From Litsea cubeba (lineage: Eukaryota > Streptophyta > Magnoliopsida > Laurales > Lauraceae): a DNA stretch of 64,000 nucleotides. Within the stretch, counting starts at the first letter, position 1. Every line of letters begins with the position of its first letter. A program made the position numbers and the translations under genes. The notes below the pieces were generated by a model. The model was given only the letters and a program-made list of their open reading frames with translations, was not told where the DNA came from and did not search any database. Below, piece after piece: positions 55,669 through 64,000 of the stretch. The stretch spans positions 17,924,667-17,988,666 of the forward strand of contig CM022955.1 in assembly GCA_012931725.1 (NCBI GenBank). The letters run 5' to 3'.

Positions 55669-55949
55669 GTTAGGTTCTCTTGGTTCCACTCTGTGAAAGC
55701 CATGAATAGGTCTGCTCCTAGACTTGGGTTCAAATGTCAGTCTTATGATTGATTGTGAGACTATAAAGTGGAGAAGTCATGTTAGTTTATCAATTGACAA
55801 TCATCATTATCAAGGAGAACAGGAACCAATACTAGAGAACTCGTGAGCCAAGTGTAGAATCTACGAGCGGCAAACTATACCTATTAGGAAAATGCATTGT
55901 TGAGCCAAATCATGAGCCATTCTCATTGTTTATGCACCCCATTATAAAG
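55669..55949. other. No gene recognised
   Basis: AT-rich spacer between the gypsy-type block and the inverted copy of the MULE-associated repeat. Confidence 0.45.
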
Positions 55950-56645
55950 TCATTGCCATTTTGTTGTCGGAGACAAAAAAAGGGCGAAGAACCAATAAAT
56001 AATTATAACGATATCGTTATCAGAAAATCTTGAAAACTAGATTTTGAGTGAAATCGTGAGTCTTTCTTATTGTTTATGAATCTCAATATAAAGTCACCAT
56101 TATTTTCTTGTTGGACACAAAAAATGGATGAAGAAACTATAATTGTTGGTAACGATATCGTTATCAAAAAACAATGTCGGGCACAAAATTCAAGTTTGTA
56201 TGAGTAGGAATTCAAGTCCTTAAATATTTCCCCACCTAAAAGCCATCTATAGATCATCTCATCTGCAATTATAAAATGTTTTTTCTTATGTTTGTTGCTA
56301 TTCTTAACCTTACTTATGGGATCTATGAATTGATTCGGTTCATCGTTAATGCTGCTCTAATAAAATGTTTTTATGTTTGTTGCACCCATCATGTCTTTGT
56401 AATTTTGTACTGTAATGCTCCACCTATTTTTACTACTATGAAAGCCTAAAATTATGTGTGGGGTACTTGATTGATTGGTGCTAACAAAAGAAGATGACAA
56501 GTACCATAGACCCTTTGCCTTTCTTTTTCTCATTAAACACAATTTACTATTATTTTATTTTCAATCCCTATATATCATATTTGACCTCTCTTTTTTTTGT
56601 GATTGGAGGCCAGAGTCTGAGAGCTTCAGGGATGAAGGCATAGGA
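55950..56645 (+). repeat. Long dispersed repeat, right arm (inverted copy of 43,490-44,270)
   Basis: It contains two 143-bp units (palindromes at 56,007-56,018 and 56,151-56,162), then the GAAGGCATAGGA-ending block shared with 43,490. The first palindrome extends to 16 bp, ATAACGATATCGTTAT. Confidence 0.8.
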
Positions 56646-57089
56646 ATCTATCAGAATAACACCGAAGCTGGAGTTAGTTACAATGTCTTTTTGTAAAACC
56701 GGATGACATCACCTTTGAATGGTCCTTTTTGTTCATAGAAGTGATTCTTAGTCATGTTAACGGTGAGGTTATGAAATTTCATATAAAGGGATTGTAACGT
56801 TCTTGAATTCATGTGCGCTCTTTTCTTTTTCTTTTGACCTTTTTGTCCGGTGGCACAAAGTCTGGAACCATTATTGTACTTTGCAACTTGTAAAGAATAG
56901 CATTTTCACTCTATTATTCAGAAGAATGCTCATCTTCTTGTCTGTTATCTATATATTATCTGAAAGCTATGCATACATTCACATCCCTAAACAGGTGGCC
57001 CACGTGACCTTTCTTATTTTGATGTATTGTCCTCATGTCACTGGTAATAACCATAACTCTACAAAATGGCTATAAGTTTTCGATTTTCA

Positions 57090-57830
57090 GGTAACGATAT
57101 CATTACCATTTTTTTATGGCTTCTAGGCTCATTTTTTGTGTAACATCCAATACGTAAGGTCTTTATACTAAGATGCATAAACATTGAGAGGAACCTTCCT
57201 GTGGATGCACGCGCTGAGCCATTTTCAAGCATCTGTGAAGATGGTGATTCTTCTATAGAGGACTTAAGTAAACTTTATGCTTCATTTACTGAAATATATG
57301 AGGGAACCATTTGACTTTTTGTGGATGCATTTGAAAGGCTTAGCTTATCTTATCGAATACAGTTCATACTCTTCGAGAATCTTCAGTACATTTGTTGACT
57401 GGAAATTTACCCTCATGAAAAGTTTCATTTGACTTTTGCTTGGAAGCTCTGCAAAGTTATATCTCATCCATAAAAAGAGGAAAATAATGATTCACGATGG
57501 GCATCTTTGGAAAATGGCTTGGATTGAGTACTCCCAACCAAGGTTCACGGATCTTACCCAGATTAGTGATTTCAAATTTTTTTTATGACAATATCATTAC
57601 TATTCTTTAAAGATTTTTCTCTCAATCTGTTGTCCAGCAACGAGACAGACTCTTACTATAAATTGAGATATATAAACAATGAAAGGCTCACAGAGGTTAC
57701 CAAGAATACAAAATTGCAAATATTCCAACAACGAAATCGTTACAGTCCTTTAGAGTTTTTAGTCTCAAATTTGTTATCCAGCAAGTTGATGGCCCCCATT
57801 TTAAAATGTGATCTTTAAACAATGGGAAAG
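57090..57830. repeat. Diverged 143-bp palindrome repeats
   Basis: GTAACGATATCATTACCATT at 57,091, GACAATATCATTACTATTCT near 57,587 and AACGAAATCGTTACAGTCCT near 57,730 are each followed by a TTTTTAG/CTCAATT/TTTTTGTG block and a GAGATGCATAAACA-like block. A further partial copy follows the minisatellite at 58,245. Confidence 0.65.
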
Positions 57831-57902
57831 ACTCATGGATGATGCTCAGATTGATATGTCAATATATTCATGAAAAGCACTGAAAATACAATATGCACTT
57901 AC

Positions 57903-58248
57903 AGGAAGGTTCGAACCCTCCTCTTGAGAGCTTGAACCTTTGGGCTCCCTAGAAAATGGCTCAGCAAGTGCAGTACTCGAAGGTTCGAACCCTCCTCTTG
58001 AGAGTTCAAACCTTTGGTCTGTCTGGAAACTAGCCCAGCAAGTGCAGGACTGGAAGGCTCGAACCCTCCTCTTGAGGGTTCGAACCTTTTGTCTGTCTGA
58101 AAAATGCTCAGCAAGTGCAGGACTTGAAGGTTCGAACCCTCATCTTGAGGGTTCGAACCTTTGGTCTGCTTGGAAAATGGCTCAGGTTGCAGGACTCGAA
58201 GGTTCGAACCCTCATCTTGAGGGTTCGAACCTTTGGTCTGTCTAGAAC
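57903..58248. repeat. Hairpin minisatellite with B-box-like core, 5 units
   Basis: Units of about 65-75 bp contain AGGTTCGAACCCTC, CTCTT or ATCTT, GAGGGTTCGAACCT, then TTGGTCTGTCTGGAAA and CTCAGCAAGTGCAGGAC. The two 14-bp halves are exact complements in several units. GGTTCGAACCC matches the tRNA B-box/T-loop consensus, though no A box accompanies it. Confidence 0.9.
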
Positions 58249-61046
58249 CTTTTTATAGCTTCTGCGCCCATTTTTTATGTCTAACATCCAATACGTAATG
58301 TATATATACTGAGATGCATAAATATTGAGAAAGCATAACAAATTTGACAAGGAAATGCATATGCCTATGGTATGGACATATTAATGATTCTGAATAAGTT
58401 GTCTACTACAAATGGTGGTTTCACACACCTTATAAATGCAAGTCACAATAGTCTCATGTAAAATCTTTAAATTTAAAGAAAAAAGTATTATAATAAAAAA
58501 GGGAGGTGTTAACCAACTGTATGAGAGAGCTCAATCTCGGGCCTCCATTTTTGTTTCAATTTCAGTGGCTAGATGCAAAAGTCAAAAAGATCCCTTTTTT
58601 TGTTGAAACTCAAATACAATATGGTAAGTTATTTACATGCCTTTCCAATGCAATTCCATGGACACATCTGAAACTCCAATGCAGTGTGGACATTCATTCA
58701 AATAGGTCCATCATTTAAAATAGGTCACAATTATTATAAGAATTCATAATCATTTGAATTCTAGAAAAATAAATAAGATCACAAATTCATATTTCACATT
58801 CAGATTACTCATTTAGATTGACACCAATCAGGAACATTTAGATGTCATTGGGAAAAAACCACCATTCCACCATCCAACATCTAAGAAAAAAAAAACTGTC
58901 ATTCCACCACCCACCATTTCAACATTCAACTGCTTTAATCTAGGAAAACTTTCTTTAGTGCAAGTTTCAATTACAAATGTAGCATTCCAACATCCCAACA
59001 TCATTATAACATCATTACATCCCAACACTAACATCCCAACACGTCTTTACAAGGCATTCAATCCCGATACATCCAAACACAAACCAACCTTTTTACATGA
59101 CAACATTCCATGTGCAGCAGCAACCATTCTCATACAAATCACCCATGTATATGGCAACATCTAGTCTCAACCCATCACGTAAAATCCTTTTTCTCCATGG
59201 GATACTCTTTCCCATGCACCATCACTCCATGTCTTTTATGTAAATATCTGTAAAATACATGGCAGGAGAAGTACACATTACAAGAGGGATTATAATGAAT
59301 CATTAAAATTCTTGATTAACTATTACAAATGTATACCTGAAATGACAGAGTGGAAGTTTTTTTTGGGATTTAGGGATTCAGGAGTTTATGCTAACCCAAA
59401 AGGTGTAAATCAAGAGAGAGATTGTTTATTGGAAAGAAAGATACTAACCAAAAAAGTGCAAATCGATAGAAACTGTGTATTGGAAATTATAAGTGTTACA
59501 TATATCAGCGTTACATAAAGACACAGGATGATAATCAAAATTAAATTTCAAAGAGGTCTGAATGAACATCAACAAAAAAAAAAGTCACATTCCAATTATC
59601 TATCAAGGAACTATGGGAAAACCCCACTTCCTAACTAGCCTCAAAATCCCAAACCAACAACATCACAGGGCATATACCAGATAGAAAGTAATAAAAATCC
59701 AGCAATTTCGTTGGATGCAACTTTCACCTCTACAACTTCACGACAACCACCATCATTTATGCTAATCTTATCAAACCAATGTGAAATCCCCCATCCTTCT
59801 AACATAGTCCAGCAAAGCTACAATCATGACTCACATTCAAGTTTGAAGTAAATGGTAGTCTCCAAAAACATTCATGAAAATAGCTTTAGATTTGGTCCCA
59901 ATTGCCAATAAATCAAACACTAAATCAGCCCAGAACAACATTCCCACCACCATTCAGGGGCCCCATCTCCCCCGTTTGAGCTATTTTAAACACAAAACAA
60001 CCCAAAGTAATAAGCACATCAAGGCCACAAAGAAACATTCAGAGAAGAAGGAAGAACAACATACCAGATGTTAGTAAAGAGCCCAACGGTTTGGGTTTCT
60101 TGAGAATGTTAATAGTATATTGCACCTAGTTCTTGAATCAGGATAAATGCGGTCACATAAGGATGCACGTGAGAGGGAGACGCTCCCAAGAAGAAAAGGT
60201 TTGTGTTTTTTTGAAAATGTTGGTTTTGAAGTTATTGAAGATAAGGACGTGCGCGAGAGGGACACAGTGAAATCACATAATATTATCTTAGAGCATTCTT
60301 TCATACACCATAGGGGTGAAGGAAAAATCTTTCAATAATTTAGAAGGATAGGAGATAATATTTAAATTCTCAAGTTATCCAAACAACCTATTTTTAAAGA
60401 TAAGAAAACTTTCTTAAAATTAAAAAAATTTATACTTTTTTGTGCATCCAAACAGACTTTTAGTGTGACAAAGGCTTAATAGAGCATTCTTCTTTGTAGC
60501 TTTTGGTGGCTTTGTACCCTTTGAAATGGACCTAAGAGGTATATTTAAAGGTTTTTAGGACTTAGAAGTGGCATAAAAAAGATCTCACATGTTTCTCACC
60601 TTTTATGACACTTTTTTTGTAAGAAAACGGGAGGTTTTGGGTTCTGTACCCCTAGTCAATGATGGAGACCAAAGGCCCCTAAAAGGCTATAGAGGCTTGC
60701 CACATGTCATTTTTTGGTTGGTTCACTTGAAAAATGGAAAATTTTCATTAATAGTGCCCATAATGACAATTTAGTGAAGAAAAGGATTGTTGAAACGTAG
60801 GGAAAATAAAGTGGGAAGTTTTATGGTCGCGGGCAACCATAAAAAAGGGGTCAGTTACTAAACTTCAGCAGTTCGTAACCAAAATATGTAATTTGACAAT
60901 TAGAAGATAAAATGATCTCAAATGATCTCAAACGACCTCAACATGACTTAAAATCTAAAGGGAGGCCTCATATGAGTTTAAGAAGGTTATGTGCCAAGTG
61001 AGGTTACAATAAATAGGCTTCCGGGGCAAATAAGTTGGAACCGGCC
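58249..61046. other. No gene recognised
   Basis: AT-rich. Short frames on both strands lack domains. A small degenerate duplication at about 60,150-60,265 repeats CAC/GCGYGAGAGGGA. The ACATCCCAACA-type repeats at 58,985-59,040 are low-complexity. Confidence 0.5.
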
Positions 61047-61545
61047 TGTAAGATCCCGACCCCAGTCCTTTTGTTTAGCATTGTTTTAATCGTGGTTTAA
61101 CTTGTTAAGCGAGATTTGATTTAGCTTGACCGCGTATTTGAGTTTGACCGGATTTTTCCTTGCCTTGGAGATTTTGTAGACCGTTGACTTTAGTTTGACC
61201 CGGTCCTTAGGATTTGTATTTTTATGGGAAATTACTTCGGATTTCTAAAAATTTGGGATTTGGAGTATTTCGACTCATTTTACGAAGTTTAACAACTTTC
61301 ATATTTTAACCATTTTGATTTGATGATCAGAAAATGCGTTTTTCGAGAAAAAGGGCAAAACTGACTTTTCACCCTAAATCTGTCCATGAATTTCGAAAAT
61401 TCCAGAAATTGGGGAAATTATACTTTTTGGAAAGTAGATATTTCGCCGATCGTTTTTGTCTTCTTCGTCGTTTTCATTCGGGACCCGCAAACATTAGTTT
61501 CAGCCTTGGTGAGTTTGGGGCCCATGGGGCCCAGCCCATTTTCTC

Positions 61546-61553
61546 TATAAAAG
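61546..61553 (+). promoter_or_regulatory. LTR TATA box
   Basis: TATAAAAG in TTTCTCTATAAAAGCCATGG, about 500 bp into the LTR, followed by a C/T-rich leader. Confidence 0.6.
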
Positions 61554-62441
61554 CCATGGGCTCTTCTTGTCTCCCCCATTCTTTCTCTCATTTCCTGCAA
61601 CAAAGTGGGGTTAGGGTTTCTCCCAGCCCCCTTTCTCTCTCCTCATGTATCCCTCCTCCCTTGATGCTAAATGGAGATTTGAGCTCCTCTTCTTCTTCCC
61701 CATCTTCCTAGCTTCCCCTAGACACCATTTTTGAGATGTTTGAGCTAGAGAAGACCCATCTTTCAAGCTCTTCTTCTTGTTTGGGGCACCCAAAGGTTAG
61801 CAATGGTTCTCTTTTCTTTTCATCTTTGTTTTCCTCCTCATTTGGAGTGTTTTAATCCCACATGCAATGGGTTTTCATGAAGGTTTACAATGGATTGGAT
61901 TTTTAGGGTTTTCCATGAGCTATTTGGGGGTTTTATGATTTTTGGGAGCTTGAGGCCATTAGAGGACTTTCATGGAGTGTTTTACATCTTCTCTTGACTC
62001 AAGGCAAGTGAATTTTCAATTAATATGATGTTTGTAGGTTTTTTGTTTGGTTCCATGGTTTTCCTCATGTTGTTTTAATCCTTTATTAATTATGGATTTA
62101 TTTTGAATGAATGGAGTAATGTTATGTTGATTCCCACTTAGTTTGCTATTGTACAATGAGTTGGGAGTTTGGCTTTCACTTTGTTCATCTTGTAAAAATT
62201 AGTCCTCTTTATGTTAAGTATGGGGTTCAATGAAAGGGAGAAACTTTGCTTTGAAAAGTATTGTGTTTGGGCTAATTAGAATGGTTGTGAATGGTGATTG
62301 ATGAGTTTGGAAGGTCAAGGAAGGGCCCAAAGGATCTAGGAAACTTGTATGGAAGATTGGAAATGGAAAAGGATCAAGAAAATCAGAAAAAAATGCAAAG
62401 GAAGGAAGTTGTCTGCACTCGGGCCGGACTGGGCAGGCCCA

Positions 62442-62595
62442 GTCCGCTCGAGCGACCCACTGGGTCGCTCGAGCGGACCAGGCACTGTCTGGGTCCGCTC
62501 GAGCGACCCACTGGGTCGCTCGAGCGACCCAGCTTCTGTCTGGGTCCGCTCGAGCGGGCCTGGGTCCGCTCGAGCGAGCCCAGCTCAGTCTGGGC
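62442..62595. repeat. Nested palindrome array (GCTCGAGC core)
   Basis: 62,442-62,478 is a perfect 37-nt palindrome: arms GTCCGCTCGAGCGACCCA and TGGGTCGCTCGAGCGGAC around one C. A second at 62,493-62,528 has 15-bp arms. Six CTCGAG cores occur in about 150 bp, each itself inside the 10-bp palindrome CGCTCGAGCG. Confidence 0.92.
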
Positions 62596-63170
62596 TGGGT
62601 TTGGGTCCGTTTATGGATCGGTTTTGGGCCTGTTCTTTGGGACTTCTTTGGGCTTGTCTTTGGGCCTGTTTCAAGTTTAGTTTGGGCTATTTTAAAACTG
62701 TTTATTGGGCCAGTTCAGATCTGATGTTGGGTCATCTTTGGGCCTGACAATTGACTGTTTTTAATGACTGTTAGTGGACTGTTTTAGAATTTGGTTGGTG
62801 GGCCTGTTTTATGGTTAGTTTGGATTGGTTTTAAAACTTGTTCCTTGGGCCAATTAAGGACTAGTTGTGGACCGTTTTTAAAACTGTTTTGTGGGCCTGT
62901 TCAAGGCCAGTTTGGGCGGTTTTAAAAACTGTGTATTGGGCCTTTCAAAGTTTTGTTTTGGGCTGCCTTAAAAATCAGTTTTTGTGGGCTTGATTAAGGT
63001 CTAGTTTTGGGACTGTTTTAAAGTATGTTTTGTGGGCCAATAAATATTTAGCTTTGGGCTGTTTTTAAGATTTGTTTTGTGAGCCATTCGAAGTTGGTTT
63101 TGGACTATTACTAAGGACTGTTGTGGGCTCGGCCTAAGGCCAACTATAGGCCTGTTTTAAAGAGTTTGGA
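62596..63170 (+). repeat. Degenerate ~60-bp tandem repeat
   Basis: About nine units of TTTTGTGGGCCTGTTCAAG-, TAGTTTGGGCTG- and TTTTAAAACTG-like blocks. The open frame through the first units is not a gene. Confidence 0.75.
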
Positions 63171-63700
63171 TTTTCTTGTGATACTTGGAAAGTTTGTGAA
63201 ATGGGAATGGGACCAATGAGAGAATGAAAGTATGTAAAATTATCCGGGAATCGTCTGAGTCTCAATGCGCACTTTATCATTTAAATATCATGGATTTTCA
63301 TTGGCATCAAACGCGCTCTTTACTAATCAATGTTTAAATGATAGTTGTGCATTGAGATGGTTCCTTGGTAAATCATTAAGTCATCCTACATAATTCCATT
63401 CCATTTCAAGTCAGAAAAATGTATTTGTATTGGTATTAGTATTTGTATTTGTTTTCTCTGGTGAACTAATTTAAATAGCATCGATGATTTGTTATAAAAA
63501 ATCATGTGTCTTCCCATGTTCGAAAGGGTTGCTCGTATGATTTTATACAAATCACCTCGATGCGTATTTGAACGGTTTACCATAGATATTCGTATGTTTT
63601 CTCCGATTCGATTTGAAAAGAGATTTGGAGTATGTTCGTCACATTCGGGATTTCTTCGATGAGATTATTGTTTTGATAAGACTCGTAATTGAAAATAAAA

Positions 63701-63850
63701 CCCTCGAGGCAAGACTGGGCCAGAGCTATGTGGTGCGAGCCCATGAGCCAAAGAGGCTATGATTCCGAAAACAAAAACCCCGAGGCAAGACGGGGCCAGA
63801 GCTATGTGGTGCGAGCCCCTGAGCCAAAGGGATTAGTATTATGTTAGATT
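63701..63850 (+). repeat. ~77-bp tandem duplication
   Basis: CGAGGCAAGACTGGGCCAGA, GCTATGTGGTGCGAGCCC and TGAGCCAAAG appear twice, from about 63,704 and 63,781. Confidence 0.85.
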
Positions 63851-64000
63851 TGTATCCGTTCGAGTTTTGAAAACTAAAGGCACCACTAGGCTTAGGTCAC
63901 CTTGTCGGGCTGATCACCCGGCTTGGGGTCTTTATTCTGTCCGCCAGCTGCAGCTTGGATTCCGTCTGTACCGACCATGGCAACGGTAATGATCTGCCGG

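Larger units (their letters stand above)
61047..64000 (+). mobile_element. Large gypsy-type LTR, start only (runs past window end)
   Basis: TGTAAGATCCCGACCCC at 61,047 is a common opening for plant gypsy LTRs. A TATA box, a pyrimidine-rich leader and three tandem-repeat zones follow, as in other giant plant LTRs. GATCACCCGGCTTGGGG near 63,911 is also typical of such LTRs. No coding motif appears before the window ends, so it may be a 5' LTR, a solo LTR or a fragment. The five bases before it are CGGCC. Confidence 0.6.

Noticed and set aside
58828..59034. Minus-strand frame in the ACATCCCAACA-rich stretch
   Set aside because: Low-complexity sequence with no family resemblance.
62291..62747. 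Plus-strand frames of ~130 residues in the palindrome array
   Set aside because: The repeats (LERPTGSLER-like) are generated by the palindrome period inside an LTR.

Overview
The window looks like nuclear DNA of a flowering plant. It is AT-rich, dense in LTR retrotransposons and Mutator-like (MULE) DNA transposons, and its scattered exon-sized pieces match plant gene families (TOR, NEDD1, CNOT9/RCD1, MUCI70-type DUF616, L18a-like, GH9 cellulase, plastid-type RF1). I see no complete, intact host gene, so this reads as a repeat-rich intergenic block. All family names are from memory of conserved motifs; no search was run.

Region by region. 1-8,035: decayed repeats, a hairpin array, LINE/RNase H remnants, an NEDD1 first-exon fragment, an A-rich minisatellite, and a cysteine desulfurase fragment that may sit in a gene-capturing element. 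8,036-23,452: the best-defined object, a Ty1/copia retrotransposon (8,041-23,447) with a 5-bp target duplication. Its 5' LTR was later split by a 5,863-bp TG...CA unit with its own 5-bp duplication, read here as a giant solo LTR. 23,453-28,330: decayed gypsy-like 3' region holding a satellite of about 14 units. 29,002-30,164: a mosaic of RF1, TOR and GH9 exon fragments with an Au-SINE tail in the middle. 30,830-34,631: a minus-strand non-autonomous LTR element with tandem-repeat contents. 34,899-48,617: a MULE landscape with three copies of one ~140-bp terminal sequence, captured exons, zinc-knuckle remnants and a 143-bp palindrome-centred repeat. 49,128-51,770: a nearly complete MULE transposase gene with a C-terminal OTU-like domain, broken by two stops and cut off at its 3' end. 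51,770-55,668: gypsy-type noncoding LTR material on the minus strand. 55,670-61,046: inverted copy of the 43.5-44.3 kb repeat, a hairpin minisatellite and featureless AT-rich DNA. 61,047-64,000: the start of another large gypsy-type LTR that runs off the window.

How it fits together. The copia element arrived first and the solo LTR nested inside it later. The DNA elements appear to have picked up exons of several host genes with splice sites still in place, which means copying at DNA level rather than through mRNA. The most interesting items are the MULE terminal family with its palindromic core shared by dispersed 143-bp repeats, the three-gene exon mosaic, and the OTU-type MULE whose OTU cysteine position is changed.
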